Shown here: piece by piece, positions 15,767 through 23,100 of the stretch | Position numbering within the stretch: the stretch's first letter is position 1 | How the letters are laid out: the number at the start of each line of letters is the position of its first letter | Origin: Bacillota bacterium | Lineage (GTDB): Bacteria > Bacillota > Clostridia > Acetivibrionales > JANLFN01 | Assembly: GCA_023397675.1 (NCBI GenBank) | Contig: JAEWTV010000070.1 | Location: forward strand, 9,591-73,590 | DNA: 64,000 nt | Direction of reading: 5' to 3' | Notes under the pieces: generated by a model | Told to the model about the DNA's origin: nothing | The model's database searches: none | Seen by the model: only the letters and a program-made list of their open reading frames with translations | Program-made: the position numbers and the translations under genes

Positions 15767-17161
15767 TTATAATTTATTTACAAGCTCCTTGAACGTATTT
15801 CCCCTCTCCTCAAAGTTCCTGAACATATCAAAGCTTGTGCTTGCAGGTGACAGAATTACTATGTCCCCCGGTTTTGCGCATTCATAAGCCGTTCTTACAA
15901 CCTCTTCATAGGTAGTACACTTTATTACAGGAATATCTCTGCCTTCTCCAGTCTTTGCGATTTCATCCTTCAGGGCCTGTTCAATTTTTGGAGCTGTAGC
16001 TCCTATCAATATAAGGGTTTTAACCTTTCTTGTAATAACCTCTCCTATTGCATCGTAAGGTATGCCTTTATCCTTGCCCCCTGCAATAAGTATCACCTTC
16101 TGATTGAAGGAGTTAAGCCCTGCGGTAGTTCTTGAAGGGCTGCTGGCAATAGAGTCATTGTAATACTTAACGCCGTTAAGCTCCCTTACAAGCTCAATTC
16201 TATGTTCAACGCCCTTGAAGTTTATGGCAACCTTTCTTATTGTTTCAGGTGAAACATAGCCTTCTACTGCTGCTATTGCTGCAAGATAGTTTTCTATATT
16301 ATGTACACCAGGAATACTTATTTCATCCGTTGCTACAATTTCTTTAACATTTCCTTCGGTAATGAGCACAAGCTTTCCATCCCTAATGCATGCGCCTTCA
16401 TCCAAACTGTTCAATCTGCTGAAGAAAAATGCTTTAGTCTTAACTTCTTTTGATATACCCCTTGTAATCAGGTTGTCATAGTTAAGAATTACTCTACCCT
16501 CTGTTTGGTATTTGTATATGTTTTTCTTTGCTTCATAATATTCTTCAACTGATTTATGGATATCAAGATGGTTTGGTGACAAGTTAGTTATTACCGCAAC
16601 ATCTGCACTCTTTTTCATTGTGTGAAGCTGGAAGCTGCTCAGTTCAACTATTACCTTATCTTTGGAACTGATGTCATCAATCCTGTCAAGCAGCGGAGTC
16701 CCAATATTACCTCCAAGCCAGCATTTGTAGCCCTGTTCTTTAAGCAAATTATAAATTATGGTTGTAGTTGTGGTTTTGCCGTCACTTCCGGTTACTGCAA
16801 ATATCTGAGCCGGGCAAAGATCAAAGAATACTTCCATTTCAGATGTAAGCCTTGCTCCGTTATTGCAGGCTTCAACCAACTCAGGCAGGTCATATCGCAT
16901 GCCTGGAGTTCTGAAAATCAGATCAAAACCTTCTTTCAGTTTTCCAAGATAGCCTTCTCCCAGGCTGTACTTTAAATCAAGCCCTTTAAGCTGGCTTAGC
17001 ATGGGCGCAAGCTTCTCTTCCCCGTTCTTGTCAAAAGCTGTTATATCCGCTCCAAGACCATGAAGATATTTTATCAATGGTGTATTACTTATTCCAATTC
17101 CAAGCACTGCAGCCTTTTTCCCTTTTATATAAGCTTTAAATTCATCAAGTTTTGTATTCAA
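15767..17161 (-). CDS. murD: UDP-N-acetylmuramoylalanine-D-glutamate ligase
   Basis: Adds D-Glu to UDP-MurNAc-L-Ala in cytoplasmic peptidoglycan precursor synthesis; 464 aa, a normal length. The ATP loop is AVTGSDGKTTTT, followed by NLSPNHLDIH with catalytic residues, the GVEHRIELV segment and NDSIASSPSRT. The C-terminal domain carries ILIAGGKDKG. It stands alone here rather than in a dcw cluster, next to a tRNA-Leu and mobile-looking DNA. Confidence 0.95.
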   Translation of the reverse strand: MNTKLDEFKAYIKGKKAAVLGIGISNTPLIKYLHGLGADITAFDKNGEEKLAPMLSQLKGLDLKYSLGEGYLGKLKEGFDLIFRTPGMRYDLPELVEACNNGARLTSEMEVFFDLCPAQIFAVTGSDGKTTTTTIIYNLLKEQGYKCWLGGNIGTPLLDRIDDISSKDKVIVELSSFQLHTMKKSADVAVITNLSPNHLDIHKSVEEYYEAKKNIYKYQTEGRVILNYDNLITRGISKEVKTKAFFFSRLNSLDEGACIRDGKLVLITEGNVKEIVATDEISIPGVHNIENYLAAIAAVEGYVSPETIRKVAINFKGVEHRIELVRELNGVKYYNDSIASSPSRTTAGLNSFNQKVILIAGGKDKGIPYDAIGEVITRKVKTLILIGATAPKIEQALKDEIAKTGEGRDIPVIKCTTYEEVVRTAYECAKPGDIVILSPASTSFDMFRNFEERGNTFKELVNKL

Positions 17162-17337
17162 TGATTTGCCTCCAATATCATGTTAATGTATGGCTTGACA
17201 GATTTTACACTTGCACTTTTACCTCAATAATTATAGCATAAATTACAACTATATATTAAATTATATAATTTGCCACTTGCTTTTCAAGTCTTTTTCTAGT
17301 AAAATATTTATTGCACTTAAGAAACGCCTTATTTTAT

Positions 17338-17424
17338 GCGGATGTGGCGGAATTGGCAGACGCGCTAGTTTCAGGTACTAGAGCTCGCAAGGGTGTGCAG
17401 GTTCAAGTCCTGTCATCCGCACCA
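17338..17424 (+). tRNA. tRNA-Leu (anticodon CAG)
   Basis: An 87-nt class II tRNA. Acceptor arms GCGGATG and CATCCGC pair; the discriminator A and an encoded CCA follow. The anticodon stem CTAGT/ACTAG encloses TTCAGGT, giving anticodon CAG for CUG. A long variable arm (GAGCTCGCAAGGGTGTGC region) and the T arm with GGTTCAAGTCC are present. Confidence 0.95.
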
Positions 17425-17463
17425 AAAAGCAATTAGGGGTCCACCCTTAATTGCTTTTTTTTG
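17425..17463 (+). terminator. Terminator of tRNA-Leu
   Basis: AAAGCAATTA and TAATTGCTTT pair, with a short GG/CC extension around the loop, followed by a run of T. Confidence 0.85.
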
Positions 17464-17469
17464 TTGTTC

Positions 17470-17598
17470 TTCGAGACGGGACTTGAACCTGTGAAGGCAT
17501 GAGCCGTTCAGAAAACGTGCTAAATGCACGTTTTTAGGCGAGTGTGCCGAAATGCACGAGCATGAGGCGGTAGTATGCGAGCAAAGCGAAGCATACGG
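17470..17598. other. DNA between the two copies of the tRNA-Leu 3' end
   Basis: Contains a T-arm-like sequence on the minus strand (GGTTCAAGTCCCGTC, about 17474-17490), an AAAACGTGC/GCACGTTTTT hairpin (about 17513-17537) and a GTATGC/GCATAC hairpin just before the second 3' end copy. No ORF was found. It resembles debris from integration or from a degraded tRNA. Confidence 0.4.
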
Positions 17599-17620
17599 TC
17601 AAGTCCTGTCATCCGCACCA
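17599..17620 (+). repeat. Duplicate of the tRNA-Leu 3' end (att-like)
   Basis: These 22 nt (TCAAGTCCTGTCATCCGCAC followed by CA) exactly repeat 17403-17424, the T arm to CCA of the tRNA. Such duplications mark attachment sites of elements that integrate into tRNA genes, or residue of a second tRNA copy. No integrase lies between the copies. Confidence 0.7.
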
Positions 17621-17652
17621 AGGGCTTCGGGATATTCCCGAAGCCCTTTTGT
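17621..17652. terminator. Hairpin terminator after the duplicated tRNA end
   Basis: GGGCTTCGGGA pairs perfectly with TCCCGAAGCCC around a 3-nt loop, followed by TTTT. The stem is symmetric and can also serve the lipoprotein gene that ends at 17671 on the minus strand. Confidence 0.75.
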
Positions 17653-17670
17653 ATTTATAAGTTTCTTAAT

Positions 17671-18537
17671 CTATTGCTGTATTGCAGTTACTTTTCCATT
17701 ATCAAAGTATATATATTTATTATTTGAATATACCCATTGTTCATAAGTACCATACTTTGTTGTGGTTTTATTAACTCTTACTGGATTTCCCCATTTTGAA
17801 TTTTTTACTTCTTCTGCAGTCATTCCAATAAGTGGTTCAGATTTCTCACTTAATTCTTTTTGTTTTTGTTCATAGTATTTTGATTCCATTTCTCTTTTAA
17901 TAATTTCCCCATATTTATCATACCATTTTTCTTTTGGCAGCAAGCTAAGTTTTAAAGCATTAATTTCGTTTGAAAGTAATCCTTTATATTCCATTGAAAC
18001 TTCTGCAAGACTATAATCAACTAATTCGAGAATCCTTTCGTTAGTTTTAGGTTCAGCCATTTTTTGTATTTGATTTTTTGCATAAGCATAAGAACCAAGC
18101 GCAGTAAATTCGTCATCTTCTATTGATTTATTATTATAAAGAAATAAACCAATCTTTTTATTCACATCTTCATATTTTCCTAATTTAATTAAATTCAAAA
18201 CTTCTTGTTTTAATAAAGAAATTTTCTCTTTTTGAGATTGATCAACTTCTTTTATTAGTTTCTTAATATCAGTAACATATGACGAATTTGGATATTCTTT
18301 AATTATATTATTTAATATCTTTCTCGCGTCATCATATTGTGCAACTAATGGATCCATATCTAGTTTGGCTTCATCAATTAATCTTTTTATTTCCATATTT
18401 GATGTCTCTATCGTAGTAATATTTTCAATATTATTTGTTAGTATTTCTGTTTTTGCTGTATTAGGCTGTTTTGAATTACAACCATTTAAAAAAATCAATA
18501 GCAAAATTATGATATATAACTTTCTATTATTATTCAT
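17671..18537 (-). CDS. Putative lipoprotein with C-terminal SmpA/BamE-like segment
   Basis: 288 aa. An N-terminal hydrophobic stretch ends in the lipobox LNGC, so the mature protein should be lipid-anchored at Cys20. The middle part is helical and charged, with a tetratricopeptide-like look. The last 55 residues (SEPLIGMTAEEV, WGNPVRVN, EQWVY, YIYFDNGKV) match the pattern of short SmpA/OmlA-like domains in Firmicutes lipoproteins. Its composition is AT-rich relative to murD. No function is assigned. Confidence 0.75.
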   Translation of the reverse strand: MNNNRKLYIIILLLIFLNGCNSKQPNTAKTEILTNNIENITTIETSNMEIKRLIDEAKLDMDPLVAQYDDARKILNNIIKEYPNSSYVTDIKKLIKEVDQSQKEKISLLKQEVLNLIKLGKYEDVNKKIGLFLYNNKSIEDDEFTALGSYAYAKNQIQKMAEPKTNERILELVDYSLAEVSMEYKGLLSNEINALKLSLLPKEKWYDKYGEIIKREMESKYYEQKQKELSEKSEPLIGMTAEEVKNSKWGNPVRVNKTTTKYGTYEQWVYSNNKYIYFDNGKVTAIQQ

Positions 18538-18902
18538 TCAACACCTCATTGTAAGCTTCTTTACATTAATTATTGTATTATTAGGTATTAATTCTTCATT
18601 ATGTATAAAAATTCCTCTTAAGATATCATAGTTTATATAATTTTTTGTAATACTCGGCAATAAAAACTATAATATATTCTTATTTAGGAAACTTCATACC
18701 AAATCATGAAAAAGCATCGCTTTTAGTACGACACTAAAGGCTCTATCTACCCTACAAACCCATCATAACCACTACATAGCACACCCTCATCCCTTGCCCA
18801 TTGAAAGCTGATCTGGCAGGTACTGATGCAAACTTATTTTTAATTTAGTATCAATTAAATACTGATAAATTCTGCGAAGCCGCTACGTAATAACTTTGTT
18901 TA
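18538..18902. other. Intergenic DNA before repeat copy B
   Basis: No credible gene. It contains CCCATTGAAAGCTGA (shared with 14810) and, at its right end, the palindrome CTTTGTTTACAAAG that abuts repeat copy B; copy A abuts a closely similar palindrome at 14754. Confidence 0.4.
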
Positions 18903-19165
18903 CAAAGTTCGGTATAGCCACTTAATAAGCCTGCCCAGAAGGCGCTTGGTGGAGTGACTTAGAAGTTCCTGACTGCATTTATAAAGTCAGGTGAATTCGT
19001 CATGGATGACGGATTCAGGTGGGTATGACAGGGATGTCATTGGAACCGACCTGACAATAGAAGGTATGCAGTCTTGGAAGTTCTGTCACGGAATCCGTCG
19101 CGCCCATCCCCTAGCCTCCGCGGCGAGCGGCGCCTTTTGCCCCGCTTTACGGCGCCGAAAAGCGG
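18903..19165 (+). repeat. Long repeat family, copy B
   Basis: Same element as 14494-14760 but on the opposite strand, sharing the GGTATAGCC, GGCGCTTGGTGGAGTGACTT, CGTCATGGATGACGGATTC and GGAAGTTCTGTCACGGAATC blocks. It is followed by GGTTTCGCCCCAG and half of a CCGTGGGTT palindrome. A and B form an inverted pair around murD and tRNA-Leu, so recombination between them could invert about 4 kb. Confidence 0.65.
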
Positions 19166-19239
19166 GATTATGTGGGGAACAGGTTTCGCCCCAGGAATAT
19201 TCCGCCGTGGGTTAAATAAAAGAGTTGCTTTACTTTTCC

Positions 19240-19268
19240 TTGCATAATTTCCATATTATGTTTATAAT
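19240..19268 (+). promoter_or_regulatory. Predicted promoter of the small toxin-like gene
   Basis: TTGCAT, a 17-nt spacer and TATAAT. The implied transcript has a 5' leader of about 125 nt before the 50-codon ORF, long for such a small gene but usual for type I toxin mRNAs. Confidence 0.65.
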
Positions 19269-19342
19269 GAATATGTAATAATAAGTCAGATTTTAGTTAG
19301 GTTATTTGTCTTTAAGATTCCTTCCAAGTGAATTCCTAAATA

Positions 19343-19367
19343 TAGGGACGGTGACATTATAGTTGCA
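19343..19367 (+). repeat. Left arm of inverted repeat flanking the toxin-like gene
   Basis: AGGGACGGTGACA...GTTGCAG is complementary, with a few mismatches, to CTGCAACAAGTGTTACCGTC at 19594-19616. In an mRNA the two would pair 5' to 3'. As DNA they could instead be terminal inverted repeats of a miniature element. Confidence 0.6.
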
Positions 19368-19399
19368 GCGGGGAATTCACAAGGAAGGGGGTGATTGAT

Positions 19400-19552
19400 A
19401 TGGATAACAATTTCTATACCTACATCGGTTTATCCGTTGTCTGGATCTTGAAATACATATTCATACCAATAGGAGTTGCTGTATTAGCAGGAATTATAAC
19501 TAATAGAGTATTACATCCGAACCCTCAAAGACAAAAGAAAAAACGGTCTTGA
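19400..19552 (+). CDS. Small membrane protein, candidate type I toxin
   Basis: Fifty codons beginning MDNNFYTYIG with an AAGGGGGTGAT ribosome-binding site. One hydrophobic segment (about residues 10-34) contains FIPIGVAVLAGII, similar in style to the AP-I-x-VG core of Fst/Ldr-type toxins, and the tail is basic (QRQKKKRS). It has a long 5' leader, flanking inverted repeats, a shared terminator and a good antisense promoter at 19619. This is the standard organisation of type I toxin-antitoxin loci. A short membrane protein of other function is possible. Confidence 0.6.
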   Translation: MDNNFYTYIGLSVVWILKYIFIPIGVAVLAGIITNRVLHPNPQRQKKKRS

Positions 19553-19572
19553 AAAAGATCCGTTTTTAAAAC
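19540..19572. terminator. Bidirectional terminator overlapping the toxin-like stop codon
   Basis: AAAACGG-TCTT pairs with AAGA-TCCGTTTT around GAAA, with A/T-rich tails on both strands. It can terminate the plus-strand mRNA and an opposing antisense RNA. Confidence 0.65.
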
Positions 19573-19593
19573 AATACCCAACTAAACTCTGAC

Positions 19594-19616
19594 TGCAACA
19601 AGTGTTACCGTCCCTT
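19594..19616 (+). repeat. Right arm of inverted repeat flanking the toxin-like gene
   Basis: Complement of 19343-19367 with a few mismatches; it lies in the 3' part of the toxin-like transcription unit and at the predicted start of the antisense RNA. Confidence 0.6.
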
Positions 19617-19618
19617 TT

Positions 19619-19646
19619 ATTATATCACATATTTTACCAAAGTAAA
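19619..19646 (-). promoter_or_regulatory. Predicted antisense promoter opposite the toxin-like gene
   Basis: On the minus strand TTTACT (19641-19646), a 16-nt spacer and TATAAT (19619-19624). A transcript would start near 19612 and run back through the right inverted repeat to the shared terminator, giving an RNA of about 70 nt or more complementary to the 3' part of the toxin-like mRNA. Confidence 0.6.
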
Positions 19647-19699
19647 CGTTGTTTTTCAGTAACGTAGAAGTGTTATCATACATTAAAAACCTCCTTGCC

Positions 19700-19815
19700 C
19701 CCCAACACCCTACCGCATGCCTACCCATTGAAACTGATAAATACTACAAAGTTCGGCATAGCCACTCAATAAGCCTGCCCAAAAGGCGCTTGGTGGAATG
19801 GATTAGAGCCATTCT
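19700..19815 (+). repeat. Long repeat family, partial copy C
   Basis: Contains CCCATTGAAA, TACAAAGTTCGGCATAGCCA, AATAAGCCTGCCCA and AAGGCGCTTGGTGGA in the same order and orientation as copy B, then diverges. The remainder up to 19990 has three CTTCGGC motifs and no credible gene. Confidence 0.6.
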
Positions 19816-19990
19816 GCAGACATCAATTCATTTCCCAAGAGGAAGCATGATTTTCAAGTTAAATACACCACCTTCGGCGCTGAAAATTGACTGACCACTA
19901 TGTTCTTCGGCAATTGACATAATGCTGCCTTCGGCTATTCCACCGCCTATACTGCAAACATCACGCTGACCGCATAGACGAATTTTGCTT

Positions 19991-20695
19991 CTATAACAAC
20001 CTTTGTTCTATTTCAAATGCTAACTCTTTAGCCATATTCCGATTAAGATGCACACTGTCTATAGTTACTGACAAGCCTCTAATCCTGGAAATGATATTTG
20101 ATAATGGTAAAAATGATGTAAATATAGTATCAATACTGATTCCAAGATTTGTTTTGCCAAAAAAATACGAACCCTCATTATGACCTTTTACTTCCTTTTC
20201 CAAAAAGCTTAAATCAAGGAATTGTATAGCGTATTTTTCAGCAAGTTCTATTATAACTGAATTGTATTTTTGCATATCATCATTAATCCTGAGTATACTG
20301 TTTTCAATCAATGGCAAACCAATAATAGCAATTTCTTTGTTATGTTCAATCAACATTAAAAGTAACTCTTCATATTTTTCTTTAAACATTTCAATGTCTT
20401 TACATGGGATACAGCCAAGCATATTTCCTTTTATCTTTACAAGGAGCTTCCAGTAGCAGGAATGTCTTGTCAAGGTTGGCAGGAGAACATCATTAGTACC
20501 GATTTCAATAATGTACCTGTCTACGTCATTGTACTTCTTATTGACCAGCATTTTCCGCACCCTATCTGAAGTGCCGAGTAACGTATCTCCCCCGACACCT
20601 TGATTAAGCAATTTTCGTTTATTTTTAAGATATCTCCAGTAAGATACTCCAGGAATGCCTTGAGTCAGGCTGTCCCCAACGAATGCCGTTACCAT
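19991..20695 (-). CDS. SGNH/GDSL-family hydrolase
   Basis: Esterase-like protein of 234 aa. Block I is FVGDSLTQG with the nucleophile Ser8, block II includes the Gly of GVGGD, block III is GTNDVL and block V is DSVHLN with the catalytic Asp and His. No signal peptide is visible, so it is probably cytoplasmic. Family members hydrolyse acyl or acetyl esters of lipids, sugars or thioesters. It lies at the edge of the repeat-rich region; no partner gene suggests its substrate. Confidence 0.85.
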   Translation of the reverse strand: MVTAFVGDSLTQGIPGVSYWRYLKNKRKLLNQGVGGDTLLGTSDRVRKMLVNKKYNDVDRYIIEIGTNDVLLPTLTRHSCYWKLLVKIKGNMLGCIPCKDIEMFKEKYEELLLMLIEHNKEIAIIGLPLIENSILRINDDMQKYNSVIIELAEKYAIQFLDLSFLEKEVKGHNEGSYFFGKTNLGISIDTIFTSFLPLSNIISRIRGLSVTIDSVHLNRNMAKELAFEIEQRLL

Positions 20696-20868
20696 AAAAA
20701 CTCCTCCCCTGAATTAACACATCACATTTTAAGACCGTTATAGTTGTTACAGGAAAAGCAATATAGCGTTTATTTGCATTAGCATATATTACTAATTATG
20801 TAAGACTATAATATCATTTTTACTTTGATTGGAATAGTATTATGAGTTTTCGCCCCAGAAAATAGATA

Positions 20869-20888
20869 CCGTGGGTTGAAACCCACGG
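20869..20888. repeat. Perfect palindrome CCGTGGGTT/ACCCACGG
   Basis: Eight-base-pair arms around a TGAA-type loop, preceded by TTTCGCCCCAGAAAA as at 15025 and 19180. It sits between two minus-strand genes. It could act as a terminator stem, but no clear T run follows on either side; a mobile-element end is as likely. Confidence 0.55.
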
Positions 20889-20919
20889 CTACCAATACCA
20901 AGTCCACTACGGGGATTAT

Positions 20920-21921
20920 TTAATCCGCCTTAAATACATTCTTAATCAATATCGAAATCGATCCGTCAGGATTGTTTATAAATTCAATCTTATCTTTATC
21001 CGAGTAGAAGTCGACCGGAAGATTTATCTCGATTCCTGAATCAGTAGTTATCTTCTGTGTCCTGAACTTCCTGTTGTAGATTTTCTCAGTAACCGGAATT
21101 GTATCCTTAAGCCCTGTTTTATTAATTTCACTCATGTATTCATCCTTTAACTCAGGATTGCTTCCAAAAACCGCATGTGCAATTTTAGGAACATTTATAA
21201 CCTCAGACTCTTCAATACTATCCATTACTGCCTTTTTTATCTCAACCTTCTTATTTATATCATCTTCGAAATATTTTTTATTGAATTTTTCTGTGGCTTT
21301 ATTGAACATTCTAACCCTTTCACTGACTGAAGCCTGACTTGAGCATTCAAGGAACAGCTGTGAGAAATAGTACATGTTCTCACCGTTTATTTCACATTTC
21401 TTTTCGATAACCTTAACACTGAAATCATTAAAGTTTATAATGGCACATTCATCAATCTTTTGATTTTCGTTAGGTAGAGCAGTATTCTGTTTAATAATGG
21501 TATTAACTCTTCTTTCTCCATCTGTTTCGACATAGTGTATATAAGAGTTTTTATAATTAAATTTCAAAATAGCTAAACTTAACGAACTGTCTGCTTCAAA
21601 AGCACAAAAGAATAAATCTGAAGGGGATATCTCAACGTGTTTTTTCATTAATTCAAACATTTTTGAAGCCATTGTTTGGGTTGCTGTTATAAACTGATTG
21701 CTGTCTTGAGCCAAGTTTTCAAGCAGTCTTTTTACGGGACTGTTACTTTCTATGAAGTGTGCTGTTCTTATATTGTCATCGTCTAAAATCTTTTCTATAT
21801 GCTTTTCGATGAATTCTGTTATATCTTCTCCCTGTACATGTTCCTCCTCAGATAAAACAGGCATTTGAAGGTTACTGTCAAGTATATGCATAATCATTTT
21901 TTTAATTGATATTCCACTCAT
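20920..21921 (-). CDS. NdpA/YejK-like nucleoid-associated protein
   Basis: 333 aa resembling the NdpA (PF04245) family of nucleoid-associated proteins. Visible features are the N-terminal KKMIMHILD segment, a central AFEADSSLSLAILKFNYKNSYIHYV block, VEIKKAVMDSI, and a C-terminal GIEINLPVDFYSD block that is the most conserved part of clostridial members. No signal peptide. The cellular role in Firmicutes is not well defined. Monocistronic by context. Confidence 0.75.
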   Translation of the reverse strand: MSGISIKKMIMHILDSNLQMPVLSEEEHVQGEDITEFIEKHIEKILDDDNIRTAHFIESNSPVKRLLENLAQDSNQFITATQTMASKMFELMKKHVEISPSDLFFCAFEADSSLSLAILKFNYKNSYIHYVETDGERRVNTIIKQNTALPNENQKIDECAIINFNDFSVKVIEKKCEINGENMYYFSQLFLECSSQASVSERVRMFNKATEKFNKKYFEDDINKKVEIKKAVMDSIEESEVINVPKIAHAVFGSNPELKDEYMSEINKTGLKDTIPVTEKIYNRKFRTQKITTDSGIEINLPVDFYSDKDKIEFINNPDGSISILIKNVFKAD

Positions 21922-22076
21922 TTTTGTGCCTCACTTTGATATTGTTAAAAACTTTTTCCTGCCTTTAACATTATAAATTTATGTTTTCTTTTAAGCAAGA
22001 AAAAAGTACGATTAAGGTTAGTCTTATGTAAACTTTATTCATTACGTTGAATAAAATATATCATGAGGTGATAGTT

Positions 22077-22409
22077 ATGTACTTTATAGAAATTGACACA
22101 CGGAAACGTGTTCTGAAACTTTATAATAACAGAACCCTGATAAAACAATATCCTGTTGCAGTAGGAAAACCTTCCACTCCCACTCCTTTGGGCAAATGGA
22201 CTATTACATATAAAGGTTTATGGGGGGCTCAGTATGGCGGTCACTTCATGAGGCTCAGTATTCCCTGGGGTATATATGGCATTCATGGGACCGACAAGCC
22301 CTGGTCTGTAGGTCTGGCTGTCAGTCATGGCTGTGTACGGATGCACAGTTTAGATGCTGCGGAATTGTACAATATGGTCCCGATTGGTACTATAGTATAT
22401 ATCTACTGA
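22077..22409 (+). CDS. L,D-transpeptidase (YkuD domain)
   Basis: A 110-aa single-domain YkuD protein. The active-site motif is HGTDKPWSVGLAVSHGCVRM, with catalytic Cys in SHGCVRM. The ATG at 22077 was chosen because GAGGTGAT precedes it; an upstream in-frame ATG lacks a site. L,D-transpeptidases form 3-3 peptidoglycan cross-links or attach proteins to the wall. No signal peptide or LysM domain is present, so it is one of the minimal forms whose export route is unclear. Confidence 0.9.
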   Translation: MYFIEIDTRKRVLKLYNNRTLIKQYPVAVGKPSTPTPLGKWTITYKGLWGAQYGGHFMRLSIPWGIYGIHGTDKPWSVGLAVSHGCVRMHSLDAAELYNMVPIGTIVYIY

Positions 22410-22545
22410 TATTTTTTATTTGCCTTCTTTCAAGTCAACATATTTATATAACCTTTTGAATAAATTATGGGTAATTGGGTCAACTTGTTCATTTAGGCCC
22501 CTTATGATAGAATTATTTTACTATAATTTCTAAGGAGGTTATATT

Positions 22546-23100
22546 ATGCCAGTATTAACGTGGATTTTAATAGCTTTGCCGATCATCATTATTCTATGGG
22601 TGGTTATCTCATACAACAGTTTGATAAAGCTTCGCAACGATTCTGAAGAAGCATTTTCAACAATCGATGTTTTCCTTAAAAAACGTTTTGACTTAATTCC
22701 AAACCTTGTTGAAACAGTGAAAGGATATGCTAAACACGAAAAAACAACATTGGAAAACATAACAAATGCACGTGCAATTGGAATAAAAGCAAGTTCTGCT
22801 GAGGAAAAGATAAGTGCCGATAATATGCTGACTGGTGCACTAAAATCCCTCTTTGCACTTTCAGAAGCCTATCCTGACCTCAAGGCAAATTCTAACTTTA
22901 AGGAACTTCAGCAGCAGCTTGAAAAGGTGGAAGAAGATATTGCAAACTCCAGAAGATATTTTAATGCAGTTGTAAAAAGTTATAATATTAAGACTGAGGT
23001 ATTCCCTTCTTCACTCATTGCCTCACTTTTCCATTTCACAAGAAAACCTCTTTATATAATTGGTGAGGAGCAGAGAGATAATGTCAAAATTCAATTTTAA
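22546..23100 (+). CDS. lemA: LemA family protein
   Basis: 184 aa with an N-terminal membrane anchor (residues 4-24) and a helical coiled domain. It carries the family pattern YNSLIKLRNDSEEAFSTIDVFLKKRFDLIPNLVETVKGYA, LFALSEAYPDLKAN and SRRYFNAVVKSYN. AAGGAGG precedes the ATG. It overlaps the downstream DUF2207 gene by about 20 nt, a pairing common in bacteria. Its biochemical role is unknown; an association with the envelope is supported by the anchor. Confidence 0.9.
   Translation: MPVLTWILIALPIIIILWVVISYNSLIKLRNDSEEAFSTIDVFLKKRFDLIPNLVETVKGYAKHEKTTLENITNARAIGIKASSAEEKISADNMLTGALKSLFALSEAYPDLKANSNFKELQQQLEKVEEDIANSRRYFNAVVKSYNIKTEVFPSSLIASLFHFTRKPLYIIGEEQRDNVKIQF

Noticed and set aside
18991..19215. 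Open frame on the plus strand (74 codons) in repeat copy B
   Set aside because: Same reason; it also runs through the GGTTTCGCCCCAG box and palindrome, which look like DNA/RNA structure rather than coding sequence.
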